Positions 17,439 to 26,826 of a DNA stretch of 64,000 nucleotides are shown here, piece after piece. The stretch is taken from positions 42,627-106,626 of the forward strand of contig CADECY010000014.1 of NCBI GenBank assembly GCA_902825945.1, given 5' to 3'. The notes below the pieces were generated by a model that worked only from the letters and a program-made list of their open reading frames with translations, was not told the origin of the DNA and did no database searches. Source of the DNA: an uncultured Acidobacteriota bacterium. Its GTDB lineage: Bacteria; Acidobacteriota; Terriglobia; Bryobacterales; Bryobacteraceae. The position numbers were made by a program, and so were the translations under genes. Within the stretch, counting starts at the first letter, position 1. Every line of letters starts with the position of its first letter.

Positions 17439-20400
17439 ATGAGACTGGCCGCCATTCTCGCCGTGCTGTGCTTCGCGCCGGCAATCTACTCTCAGCAAGT
17501 CACCGGAACCATCACAGGGTCGGTCATCGACTCGACCGGAGCCGCGGTTTCCGGCGCCAACCTGCGTCTCGGCAACACGCAAACCGGTCAGGTACGCGAG
17601 GCCGCTTCGAGCGAAGATGGCACGTTCCGGTTTCTCGTTCTTCAACCCGGCATCTACCGGCTCGACGTTTCGCAGGCTGGCTTCAAGGCCGCGCGGCGCG
17701 ACAACATCGTGGTCGAGGCCGATCGCTCGCTCGCGGTTCCGATCACTCTCGAGGTGGGCGCGGTCAGCGAGGTGATCGAAGTGACCGGCGGCGCGCCGCT
17801 GCTCGAGCCCAACACTTCGTCTCTTGGAACGGTCATGGACCAGCGCAAGGTGGAGGAGCTGCCGCTCAACGGCCGCAACCCACTCGGGCTCGCCAACCTG
17901 ATTCCCACTGTTCGCGGCATCGGGTTCTTCGGCGGACAAGTGCTGTCGAGTTGGCGCCTGGCCGCGATTTCGATTGGCGGCGGACCACCGCTCGCCAACG
18001 GCTTCCTCGTCGATGGAATCGCGAGTGAGAAGGTGACGATCGCGGGCACGCAGACGTTCCTCTCGATCGACGCGACGCAGGAGTTCAAGGTATTGACCAA
18101 CGCGATGTCGGCCGAGTTCGGACGCACCGCCGGCGGCATCATCTCGATCGTCAGCAAAGGCGGAACCAACGAGGTTCATGGCAATCTGTTCGAATTCCTT
18201 CGCAACGACAACCTGAACGCCAACGATTTCTTCGCGAACCGCGCTGGACGCAAGGTGGGAGCGCTCGCATACAACCAGTTCGGCGGATCGATCGGCGGGC
18301 CGGTACGAAAGAACAAGATCTTCTTCTTCACCAACTACGAGGCTTTCTTCGAGCGGCGCGCCAGCCAATCCGTCATCACCTCGCCGACCACGCTGCAACG
18401 CGCCGGCGACTTTTCGGAAACGCGCACGGCCGCGAATCAGTTGATCACGATCCATGACCCCTTCACCACGCGCGCGCAGGGTACCGGATTCGTGCGTGAC
18501 GCGTTTCCCGGTAACCGGATTCCGGCGAGCCGCATCGATCCGGTTGGCCGCAACGCGCTCACCTATTATCCGGTTCCGAATCTGCCCGGAGCCCCCTTCA
18601 CGCAGGCGCAGAATCTTTTCCTACAGGGGCCGGGTCCGATCGATCGCCACGCCATCACGGCGAAAGGCGATTGGAACATTTCGTCATCGCGCCGCATCAG
18701 CGGGCGCTACACGTGGGACGATCTCGACTGGGGTTTCCCGCGCCTTTGGAATACACCGGCCGAGCCGGATGGACGAAAGGTCCTGATTCCGCGCAACAGC
18801 TCTTCGCTGAACTACAACGACACGATCACGCCGACGCTGCTGCTCGAAGCCCGAACCGGTTTCAATCGCGAGCACGAACACTTCTTCACACCGAGCGAGG
18901 GCTTCGACATCGCCTCGCTCGGCATGCCCGAAGCGTTCAAGCGCCAGACCTACGTGGGACGGGGTGCGGACACAGGCCGGTTCCCGCTGATGAGTGTCGC
19001 GGACGCGGCCAACTTCGGCGCGATCGCCTCGCGCGGCGGTCCGTCGCATACCACGCTCACCAGCGCGGCTGTGACCAAGATCAAAGGCGCGCACACGATC
19101 AAGACCGGGTTCGAGCATCGTTGGTATGCCGCCAACGACTACGGCCGCGAGAACTCGGTGGGCACCTACGCGTTCAATCGCGGCTTCACGCAAGGCCCCG
19201 ATCCGCTGCAAGCGTCCGCGACGGCGGGTTTCGGAGTCGCGTCGCTGCTGCTCGGAACCCCAGCTTCCGGATCCGCCCGGTTGCAGACCGACGGCACCGC
19301 GAGTCTCCACTACTACGCCGCGTTCATCCAGGAAGATTGGAAGATTAGCCGCTCGCTCACGTTGAACCTCGGCCTACGCTGGGAGAACGAAGCTCCGCCG
19401 ACCGATCGCTACAACGTGTTGACCAACTTCGATCCGAATGTCGCGTCTCCGCTGCGAGTGCCTGGCTACGACCTCCGCGGCGGACTCACTTTCCCCGGCG
19501 TCGGCGGACTGAGCCGCTATCAGCGCGAGCCCAACCTCAATGACTGGGGCCCGCGCGTGGGCTTCGCCTGGCAGGCGCATCCGAAAACCGTGGTGCGCGG
19601 CGGATTCGGCATCATGTTCGTGCCCATCACGATCTCACTGGCTCGCACCGGCTATCTGAATGACACGCCGATGGTGAGCACGCTCGACGGTGGACGCACG
19701 CCACAGGATCGCATGAGCAACCCCTTCCCGAACGGTCTCACTCCGCCAACCGGCAGCAAGGATGGCCTGCTCACCGGAATCGGAACAAGCATCGCCGGCC
19801 AGTTGCGCGAGGCCAATCGAGGCTACACCGAGCAGTGGAACTTCACGCTGCAACACCAGCCGTGGAACAATTGGCTGTTCGAAGCGGCGTGGGTCGGCAA
19901 CCACGGTGTCCGATTGTTCGGCGACGGGCGCAACCTCAATCAGATCTCGGACGCCAACTTCCAGCAGTTCGGGACGCAGTTGGCGCAGACGATTCCCAAT
20001 CCCTTCCGGGGCCTGATCTCCACGGGCCCGCTGGCGGGTGCCACCATCACGCGCCAGCAGAGCCTGCTTCCTTATCCACAGTTCACCGGGGTCAACGGCG
20101 GATACTCCTTCATCAACAACTCGATCTACCACGCGCTCGCGGTGAAGGTGGAAAAGCGGATGTCGCACGGACTCTCGTTCCTGTTGTCGTACGCGGCATC
20201 GAAGCTGATCGATGACGGTGCGAATCTCGGGCAGGTGCGCCCCGGGGCAGCGGTCACCACCACGCCGCAGAACTGGAACAACCTGCGCGCCGAGCGGAGC
20301 AAGAGCTCCCAGGATGTCCCGCAGCGCATGGTATTCAGCGCCCTTTGGGAACTGCCCTTCGGCAAGAGCGGATCGGCGCTCGCTCGCCACGTGATCGGCG

Positions 20401-20837
20401 GATGGCAGTTGAACGCGATTCAAACCATGGAGAGCGGCACTCCGCTTTCGTTGTCCGCCGCCGTGGCCGGCGGAGGCAACCGCCCCAATGTCGTGCCGGG
20501 CACATCGGCGCGGCTCGCAAACCCCACCATCGACCGCTGGTTCGACACAGCCGCCTTCTCGAACCCCGCAGGTTACACCTACGGCAACGTCTCGCGAACC
20601 CTGCCCGATGTCCACACCGATTCGGTCTACAACATGGATCTGTCGCTGTTCAAGAACTTCGCGATCAGCGAGCGCTACAAGCTTCAGTTCCGGGCCGAGG
20701 CATTCAACATCTCCAACACCCCGACCTTCGGCGAACCTGGACGCGCAATCAACGCCGCGACGTTCGGAGTGGTGACCGCCACCGCGTTCAGTCCGAAGCC
20801 CCGCGAAGTGCAACTCGCGTTGCGCCTCCTGTTCTGA
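17439..20837 (+). CDS. TonB-dependent receptor (Oar-like), receptor 2
   Basis: The protein has 1,132 residues with a Sec signal peptide (MRLAAILAVLCFAPAIYSQ). The regulatory-like domain reads ITGSVIDSTGAAVSGANL, followed by the linker EVIEVTGGAPLLEPNTSSLGTV and the plug motif AEFGRTAGGIISIVSKGGTN, shown here only as landmarks. The barrel ends ..ALRLLF, with C-terminal phenylalanine. It is separated from the AlbA_2 gene by a 123-nt divergent space and converges with receptor 3 across a strong stem-loop. Its substrate is unknown and no permease or SusD is attached. It resembles receptor 1 in the domain order and the ELPLNGRN segment, which is typical of this acidobacterial expansion. Confidence 0.88.
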   Translation: MRLAAILAVLCFAPAIYSQQVTGTITGSVIDSTGAAVSGANLRLGNTQTGQVREAASSEDGTFRFLVLQPGIYRLDVSQAGFKAARRDNIVVEADRSLAVPITLEVGAVSEVIEVTGGAPLLEPNTSSLGTVMDQRKVEELPLNGRNPLGLANLIPTVRGIGFFGGQVLSSWRLAAISIGGGPPLANGFLVDGIASEKVTIAGTQTFLSIDATQEFKVLTNAMSAEFGRTAGGIISIVSKGGTNEVHGNLFEFLRNDNLNANDFFANRAGRKVGALAYNQFGGSIGGPVRKNKIFFFTNYEAFFERRASQSVITSPTTLQRAGDFSETRTAANQLITIHDPFTTRAQGTGFVRDAFPGNRIPASRIDPVGRNALTYYPVPNLPGAPFTQAQNLFLQGPGPIDRHAITAKGDWNISSSRRISGRYTWDDLDWGFPRLWNTPAEPDGRKVLIPRNSSSLNYNDTITPTLLLEARTGFNREHEHFFTPSEGFDIASLGMPEAFKRQTYVGRGADTGRFPLMSVADAANFGAIASRGGPSHTTLTSAAVTKIKGAHTIKTGFEHRWYAANDYGRENSVGTYAFNRGFTQGPDPLQASATAGFGVASLLLGTPASGSARLQTDGTASLHYYAAFIQEDWKISRSLTLNLGLRWENEAPPTDRYNVLTNFDPNVASPLRVPGYDLRGGLTFPGVGGLSRYQREPNLNDWGPRVGFAWQAHPKTVVRGGFGIMFVPITISLARTGYLNDTPMVSTLDGGRTPQDRMSNPFPNGLTPPTGSKDGLLTGIGTSIAGQLREANRGYTEQWNFTLQHQPWNNWLFEAAWVGNHGVRLFGDGRNLNQISDANFQQFGTQLAQTIPNPFRGLISTGPLAGATITRQQSLLPYPQFTGVNGGYSFINNSIYHALAVKVEKRMSHGLSFLLSYAASKLIDDGANLGQVRPGAAVTTTPQNWNNLRAERSKSSQDVPQRMVFSALWELPFGKSGSALARHVIGGWQLNAIQTMESGTPLSLSAAVAGGGNRPNVVPGTSARLANPTIDRWFDTAAFSNPAGYTYGNVSRTLPDVHTDSVYNMDLSLFKNFAISERYKLQFRAEAFNISNTPTFGEPGRAINAATFGVVTATAFSPKPREVQLALRLLF

Positions 20838-20849
20838 GGGTGCGGTTTC

Positions 20850-20880
20850 CCGCATGGAGCCATGGCTCGGCTCCATGCGG
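20850..20880. terminator. Stem-loop between convergent receptor genes
   Basis: The segment is a perfect 12-bp stem (ccgcatggagcc / ggctccatgcgg) with a 7-nt loop, located 13 nt after the stop of receptor 2 and 12 nt before the stop of receptor 3. Its position suits a bidirectional terminator. Neither side has a clear T-run, so it may stabilise 3' ends or act with Rho instead. Confidence 0.6.
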
Positions 20881-20892
20881 CGAACGCGAACG

Positions 20893-23800
20893 TCAGAACC
20901 AGAGCCTGGCCACGAACAGTCCCGAGAAAGATCCGCCGAGGCAGCACCAGCCACCCAAGACTCCGGTCGGTTTGCCGAACAATCCAGGATTGGTCAGGTT
21001 GACCGACGGCGTCGGGTTGCTGAAGTTAGCGGTCTTGAAGATGTTGTTGATGTCCAACCGCAGGTCGAGGTTGTAGCGCTCCTTGACCGTGATGGTCTTG
21101 GCGAGATTGCCTTGCGACCACGTCAGGCCCGGACCGTCGATGACGTTGCGGCCCGCTGCTCCCGGCGTGTAGGCGTCCGGATAAGCGAACGATTGGATGT
21201 TCCACAGCGGATTCTTCAGATTGTTGTTGAAGCGGTCACCGATGTTCCAGTTATCCACTTTGATCTGATCGTAGGGTACGCGCATGTTTGGGCGCACCGT
21301 TCCGGGCAAATAGCGGTTCGGGCTGCCGGCGACGGTGAAATCCACCGGGGTCCCGCTCTGGAAGGTCTGGATCCAGCCGATCTTCCAGCCGCCGAGGACG
21401 TAGTCCTTCACGCCGCCCTTGTTCATCCACTTCTTGCTCTTGCCGAACGGCAGATCATAGGTGAGGTAGGTCACCGAACGGTGACGGAGATCGAACCCGG
21501 CGCGGGCTTTCTCGAGGCGCCGGTTGTAATAGGTGACTCCGCCCGCTCCGCCATCATTGTCAGCCTCGTCGATCGCTTTGCCCCAAGTGTAGAACGATGT
21601 CATCGTGAGGCCCTTCGAGAAGCGTTTCTCGGCCTTGACCGTGCCCGAATGGAAGCTCGAATGGCCGAAGTTGCTCCACAGGTTCAGCCCGCCGAAGTTC
21701 GTGTAGGGGCGGAAGTTCTGCTGGTTCGAGAAGATCTGGTCGAGCGTGGTGCGGTCGCGCGAGATGTCGAGCGGAATCGCGTTGATGTTCCACGCGTTCA
21801 ACAGGCCAACACCCGACGAGCCCTGGTAGCTCAACTCGAGCAGCCAGTTGCTCGCGAAGTTGTATTGATACGTCGCGTTCCAGTTCATCGTGTACGGATT
21901 ACGCATCTTCGGGTCATACCAAGTCGCATTGCGGCCGCCGAAATTGGCTCCCACGAACGGCGACGTTCCATCCGGGTTGATGGGATAGCGCACCTGTCCT
22001 GGACCCTGGCTGATCCGGAACACGGGCCGCGGATCGCCCGGAGGCGCCTGGAGGCTCACGGCGGTGAAGTACTCCTCGAAGTTCTGATCGAGGCCCACAG
22101 TGAACAGGTCCACGGTCGTGACGCCGAACCCGCCACGGAACACCATCTTGTTGTTCATCTTGTAGGCCATGCCCACACGCGGCTGGAAGTTGTTCAGGTC
22201 ACGCTTGGCGAGCGGGGTTCCGGGATGTGTGATCGCTCCGCGGCGGCCGGAGAGCGGATCGGTGGCGTTCGGATCGAACTGGCTGTGCTGTCCGTACTTG
22301 GTGGTGAACGGCGATTCGTACGACCAGCGCATGCCGAGATTCAGGGTCAGCCGCGGAGAGACGGTCCAGTCGTCCTGAAAGTACAGCGCGTGTCCCCACC
22401 AGCGCGGCAGCCAGTTGGCGAGCGCGGTGTTGAAATCGGCGCGTACGACCGAGCCCAACAGGAAGCCCGCGAAGTCGTTCCCTGTGTTCGGAGTGAACGG
22501 CATGTCGGTTCCGCCGAAGCGGTAGACACCAGCGGGCAGCGATTCCGCGCGCGTATTGGCGCGGGTCCGGACCATCTCATAGCCCGTCTTGATCGCGTGG
22601 CGCCCGCGGATCAGCGTCATGTTCTCCTGCCAGGTGAAGTTCTCAGTCACCTGATAGTACGATCCGCGCGGCATGCTCGCGTCATAGAAAGCGCCGCCGC
22701 CGGAATTGTAGAACGACGGGAAGGTCTCGCCGCTGATGCCTGGAATGCCCAGTTGCTGGCCCCAGTTTTCATTGACGCCGAGCGGTGTGCGCGACTCCTT
22801 GCGCCGATTCATGCCGAGCCGCGTCTCGAGGATCATCGTGGGAGTGAACACATGCGTGTCGGAAAGCACGGTGTTGATCTGATCGCTCGGCAGCATCACG
22901 CGATTGCCGTCGAGCAGGGTCCAATTGAGGGCGATCGCGTTGCCCCAGGCTCGATTCCGGACGTGTGAATAGCGCCCGAACAGGCGGTTCTTCTCGTTGA
23001 ACACGTGGTCGATCTTGGTGTCCCAGCGGGTTCGATACGAGCGATACTTCGATTCGGTGCCGAAGTTCTGGTGCGGACCCGTGCGGTCGATGAAGCTCGC
23101 GCCGCCGAGATCGTTCGGGCGGTTCCACGGCTGATTGGAGAGGAACTTGGTGGCCACCGGATCGAACCGGCTGCGCGGGATGATGTTGCCCGCGAACGGA
23201 TCGCGGACCCAGCGATTGTCCACCAGCCGCGTGCTCGCGGGATCATGGACCGGGAAGCCGAGACCATTGAACGAGAAGTCGCCGTTGAGCATCGCATCGT
23301 TCGGAACGTCGGCGAACACCTGCTGGTTGTACTTTTCGTGATGGCGCTGCCAGCCGAACAGGAAGAACGTGCGGTTCTTGCCGTTGTAGAGCTTCGGCAG
23401 ATACACCGGACCGTGCAGCAGCCCCGACAGCTCGTGATAGCTGAACGGAGCGGTGGGCCGCAGCAGATTGAAGTAGGCGCGATGCAGCAGTGCGTTGTTG
23501 ATGTAGCGATCCTCGGCCTCGAGGTGGAGATCGTTGGTGCCAGACTTGTAGGTAATGCTCAGCATTCCGCCCGCCGAGTGGCCGCTATCGGCTGGCAACA
23601 CGGTGGTGACCATCTTCACCTCTTCGATCGCGTTCTGCGTTGTCGACAGGATCCGGTTGGTTGCGACGCCACTGCGCACGGGCTCGGTGGCGGGAATGCC
23701 ATCGGCCTGATATCCGATGCCGCGGTCGCGCGCACCCGCGATGTGGAATCCATTCATGCTGGTGACACCGGGCATCAGATACATCGCCATCCAGGTGTAA

Positions 23801-24243
23801 CGCTGCATGATCGGAATCGCGTTCATCTGCTTGCCCTCGAGCACGGTGCCCGTGGTGGAGGTCGCGGTTTCGAGCAGCGGAGTTTCACCGGTGACCTGAA
23901 TCCGCTCCACCTGGTTGCCGACCTGCAGTTGCACGTCGACCGTGACCGTGTCGTTCGACCGAAGCACGATTTCGCTGCGTTGCAGCGTGTTGAACCCCGG
24001 CTTCTGGAAGCTCAGGTTGTAGGTTCCTGGCGTCAGATACAGGATTCGATAGATTCCCAGTTCATCGGTGGTGACCCGGTTGCTGATTCCGGTCGCGGGG
24101 TTGGTGGCGGTGACCTCCACGCCCGGCACGATCGCGTTTACCGGGTCGGTGGCGTGACCGATGATGTTGCCGGTGGCGGTCTGCGCCCATGTGGGCGTTG
24201 CCGCGATAGCAAGGGAAAGGAACAATTGCAAGCGCCGATTCAT
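20893..24243 (-). CDS. TonB-dependent receptor (Oar-like), receptor 3
   Basis: The protein has 1,116 residues. It begins MNRRLQLFLSLAIAATPTWAQ (Sec signal), has the regulatory-like domain IIGHATDPVNAIVPGVEVTAT and the plug landmark SGHSAGGMLSITYKSGTND. The barrel ends ..LFVARLWF with terminal phenylalanine. It is closer to receptor 4 than to receptors 1 and 2: both use QVGN/S-V-E followed by LLET/VLETETS and a GGW..GWIQT..SGTP segment near the C terminus. A GAAGGAGT Shine-Dalgarno lies just before the ATG. It is divergent from the sulfatase gene (103-nt space), which suggests shared regulation and a sulfated polymer as possible ligand, but this is inference. Confidence 0.88.
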   Translation of the reverse strand: MNRRLQLFLSLAIAATPTWAQTATGNIIGHATDPVNAIVPGVEVTATNPATGISNRVTTDELGIYRILYLTPGTYNLSFQKPGFNTLQRSEIVLRSNDTVTVDVQLQVGNQVERIQVTGETPLLETATSTTGTVLEGKQMNAIPIMQRYTWMAMYLMPGVTSMNGFHIAGARDRGIGYQADGIPATEPVRSGVATNRILSTTQNAIEEVKMVTTVLPADSGHSAGGMLSITYKSGTNDLHLEAEDRYINNALLHRAYFNLLRPTAPFSYHELSGLLHGPVYLPKLYNGKNRTFFLFGWQRHHEKYNQQVFADVPNDAMLNGDFSFNGLGFPVHDPASTRLVDNRWVRDPFAGNIIPRSRFDPVATKFLSNQPWNRPNDLGGASFIDRTGPHQNFGTESKYRSYRTRWDTKIDHVFNEKNRLFGRYSHVRNRAWGNAIALNWTLLDGNRVMLPSDQINTVLSDTHVFTPTMILETRLGMNRRKESRTPLGVNENWGQQLGIPGISGETFPSFYNSGGGAFYDASMPRGSYYQVTENFTWQENMTLIRGRHAIKTGYEMVRTRANTRAESLPAGVYRFGGTDMPFTPNTGNDFAGFLLGSVVRADFNTALANWLPRWWGHALYFQDDWTVSPRLTLNLGMRWSYESPFTTKYGQHSQFDPNATDPLSGRRGAITHPGTPLAKRDLNNFQPRVGMAYKMNNKMVFRGGFGVTTVDLFTVGLDQNFEEYFTAVSLQAPPGDPRPVFRISQGPGQVRYPINPDGTSPFVGANFGGRNATWYDPKMRNPYTMNWNATYQYNFASNWLLELSYQGSSGVGLLNAWNINAIPLDISRDRTTLDQIFSNQQNFRPYTNFGGLNLWSNFGHSSFHSGTVKAEKRFSKGLTMTSFYTWGKAIDEADNDGGAGGVTYYNRRLEKARAGFDLRHRSVTYLTYDLPFGKSKKWMNKGGVKDYVLGGWKIGWIQTFQSGTPVDFTVAGSPNRYLPGTVRPNMRVPYDQIKVDNWNIGDRFNNNLKNPLWNIQSFAYPDAYTPGAAGRNVIDGPGLTWSQGNLAKTITVKERYNLDLRLDINNIFKTANFSNPTPSVNLTNPGLFGKPTGVLGGWCCLGGSFSGLFVARLWF

Positions 24244-24346
24244 GATTTGCGACTCCTTCGCTCGATGTCAAAACTTCGCGCGAGGCCGACAGAGGCTTCT
24301 CGACGCCAGAATCATATCACGCCAGCGGTGCGGTAGAGTAGCAGGG

Positions 24347-25693
24347 ATGCAACGCCGCCAGTTTCTTGGTTCGCTCCTCGCGGGTCCGCTCGCAACAGCC
24401 GCTCAGACACGGCGCCCGAACATCGTGGTGCTACTCGCCGACGATCTCGGCTGGGCCGACGTGGGCTTCCACCAGAGCGAAATCCGCACGCCGAATCTCG
24501 ACCGGCTGGCCGCGCAAGGGCTCGAATTCGAGCGCTTCTACTCATGCCCGCTCTGCTCGCCCACACGATCGGCTCTGATGACCGGCCGCCATCCGATGCG
24601 GCTCGGTACCGGATACACAGTGGTGCGTCCATGGGCCGATTTCGGCATTCCGGCCGGAGAGCACTTTCTTCCGCAAACGTTTCAGGCGGCGGGCTATCAG
24701 ACGGCAATGACGGGCAAATGGCATCTCGGCCATTCACGAAAGACGTATCTTCCCGGCGCGCGCGGATTCCAACGTTCGTACGGACACGTAAACGGCGCGA
24801 TCGACTACTACACCCACGAGCGCGATGGCGGGCTCGACTGGCATCGCGACGGTCGCGCGCTGCGGCAGGAAGGCTATTCGACGGATCTGATCGGACAGGA
24901 AGCCGAGTCAAACATTCGCGGCCGCGACAAGTCGAAGCCGTTCTTCCTCTATGTTCCCTTCAACGCGCCGCACGCGCCGCTGCAGGCGCCGAAGCAACTG
25001 CTCGACCGCTACGCCTCCATCAAGGACGAGCGGCGGCGAACCTTCGCCGCCATGGTGGACTCGATGGACACCAACGTGGGCCGGATTCTCGGTACGCTTG
25101 ATTCGGAAGGGATCGCCAACGACACGATCGTCTTCTTTTTCAGCGACAATGGCGGACCCACTGGCCAAGGCGCTCGCAACACGCCGTTGCGCGGGGCGAA
25201 GGGTTCAACGTGGGAAGGTGGCACGCGCGTACCCGCCGTGCTGCGATGGCCGGGACACGTGAAGGCCGGGAAGACGAGCCAACCAGCAGCGGTGATCGAC
25301 CTGTTTCCGACACTCGCCTCGGCGGCTGGAGTCACGCCGGGCAACCAGCGCAAGTTCGATGGGGTTGACTTGTGGCCGGCGATTCAATCGGGCAAGCGCC
25401 AGGATCGCGGTCCGCTCTACTTTTCGATCGAATCAGGCCACGGCCTCCACTTCGCGGTTCACGAAGGACCTTGGAAACTGGTGGTCGAAGACGGCAAGAG
25501 CCACCTGTTCCGGATCGAAGAGGATCGCGAGGAGAAAAATGATATCGCGGCGGCGAATCCCGCGGTGGTGAAGAGGCTCGAAACGCGGCTCGCCACCTGG
25601 CGCAAGACGGAGTTGCCCGGATCACTGCGGCACAGCGGAGAGGCTCCCGCCGGCTTTCGATCACCGAAGGAGTGGATCGAGGCGGCGCGGTAG
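24347..25693 (+). CDS. Exported arylsulfatase-family protein
   Basis: The protein has 448 residues. It starts MQRRQFLGSLLAGPLATAAQ, a Tat-type RRxFL signal, with AGC-rich purines (GCAGGG) before the ATG. The alkaline-phosphatase-fold sulfatase core is clear: metal site DDLGWADVGF near residue 34, formylglycine motif CSPTRSALMTGR near residue 78, GKWHLGHS and SDNGGPTG. The cysteine is the C-type residue matured to formylglycine, so a formylglycine-generating enzyme or anaerobic maturase is needed elsewhere in the genome. The family hydrolyses sulfate esters of glycans or small molecules in the periplasm. It is divergent from receptor 3 and converges with a GGDEF gene, with 3 nt between the stops. 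Confidence 0.9.
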   Translation: MQRRQFLGSLLAGPLATAAQTRRPNIVVLLADDLGWADVGFHQSEIRTPNLDRLAAQGLEFERFYSCPLCSPTRSALMTGRHPMRLGTGYTVVRPWADFGIPAGEHFLPQTFQAAGYQTAMTGKWHLGHSRKTYLPGARGFQRSYGHVNGAIDYYTHERDGGLDWHRDGRALRQEGYSTDLIGQEAESNIRGRDKSKPFFLYVPFNAPHAPLQAPKQLLDRYASIKDERRRTFAAMVDSMDTNVGRILGTLDSEGIANDTIVFFFSDNGGPTGQGARNTPLRGAKGSTWEGGTRVPAVLRWPGHVKAGKTSQPAAVIDLFPTLASAAGVTPGNQRKFDGVDLWPAIQSGKRQDRGPLYFSIESGHGLHFAVHEGPWKLVVEDGKSHLFRIEEDREEKNDIAAANPAVVKRLETRLATWRKTELPGSLRHSGEAPAGFRSPKEWIEAAR

Positions 25694-25696
25694 CGG

Positions 25697-26725
25697 TCAG
25701 GCCAAACGCGCGATGCGGTGAGTGGCCTTGTCCTTGTACATCGCCTGATCGGCGGCGGCGAGCAGTTGAGCCTGATCCATTCCCGCCTCCCACTGCGCAA
25801 AGCCCAGGGCAGCGCTCAGGTCCACCTTCACCGGCGCCGGAGCGGACTTCAGGGTGTAGGCCCCGAAGGCCCACTGGCGAATGCGGGCTTCCATGCCCTC
25901 GGCGCCTTTCTGATCGCACTCGAGAATCACGACGAACTCATCACCGCCCCAGCGGGCAACCAGATCGGAGGCCCGTACCACGTGTTGCAGCTCGTCGGCG
26001 AAGTGCTTGAGGAGTTCGTCGCCGGCGTTGTGGCCGTGTTCGTCGTTCACACGCTTCAGCCCGTTCAAGTCCGCCATCAGAAGGCAGAAATGGCGCCCCG
26101 CCGAAACACGGCGCGCGATCTCGCTCTCCGCCCGGCGGCGGTTGGCGGCACCGGTAAGTGCATCGATCCAGGCGGCCTGTTCGGTGACTTCGAGTTTGGT
26201 GCGATAGGTAGAGATCTCGGCCTGCAGCGCGGTCACCGTATCCTGCCCCTCTCGGTGCATCTGTTCCACGGTGCGGTTCAGTTCGGCAACGCTCTCGAGA
26301 ACCGTGGCACGTAGGCCCGCCAGATCGTCGATCGCGGCGACCGCCTGGAGCCTCGCCGCCAGTTCCTGGAACTTGGGCCCGTAGCGGCGATCGCGCTCAG
26401 CCACCAGTTCGGCGGTGCGCGCGATCATCATCATCAATTCCTTGACCTCGCCGGCCTTCTGTTTGTAGAAGCGCGATGCGCGGTCACGCCAGCCGCGAAG
26501 CTCGGCTTCGGCCTTGTGGCCGCTTTCGGTGATCGCGTCGGCCGGTAGATCGGCCGAGAGCACCTCCTGGAGCTTGGCCAGGCTCGCCCGTGTCTCTTCC
26601 GCGACTGGTTGACACACTTGTACGGCGCAGCCGGAAATCTCCTCGAGCAACGCCTGATAGGCGGTTCTCCAGGCATCGGACAATCCCTTGGGACGCGGGT
26701 CGAGGTAGCGCCGCAGCGAAACCAT
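25697..26725 (-). CDS. Diguanylate cyclase (GGDEF) with N-terminal helical domain
   Basis: The protein has 342 residues. Residues 1-180 are mostly helical with no recognised sensor; a likely coiled-coil at about 135-180 leads into the catalytic domain. The GGDEF domain has DALTGAANRR at 188, and the active-site motif GGDEF at 260-264, preceded by RxxD (RASD, 251-254) exactly five residues upstream. That is the inhibitory I-site, so both synthesis of c-di-GMP and product feedback look possible. There are no membrane segments, so it is cytoplasmic. It is divergent from the TIGR03437-type gene (101-nt space). No EAL or HD-GYP gene is near. Confidence 0.9.
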   Translation of the reverse strand: MVSLRRYLDPRPKGLSDAWRTAYQALLEEISGCAVQVCQPVAEETRASLAKLQEVLSADLPADAITESGHKAEAELRGWRDRASRFYKQKAGEVKELMMMIARTAELVAERDRRYGPKFQELAARLQAVAAIDDLAGLRATVLESVAELNRTVEQMHREGQDTVTALQAEISTYRTKLEVTEQAAWIDALTGAANRRRAESEIARRVSAGRHFCLLMADLNGLKRVNDEHGHNAGDELLKHFADELQHVVRASDLVARWGGDEFVVILECDQKGAEGMEARIRQWAFGAYTLKSAPAPVKVDLSAALGFAQWEAGMDQAQLLAAADQAMYKDKATHRIARLA

Positions 26726-26826
26726 ATGTTCGTCTCATCGGCCCGTCCCGCCGAGGCTTTGCGGAATTCGCACGCGCGCGATACGAAATCGGCCCGTATT
26801 GCGCGTTGTCCGGTGGAGAACAAACG

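Noticed and set aside
20854..22968. 704-residue plus-strand frame
   Set aside because: It is antisense to receptor 3 and rich in R, E and V; no family character.
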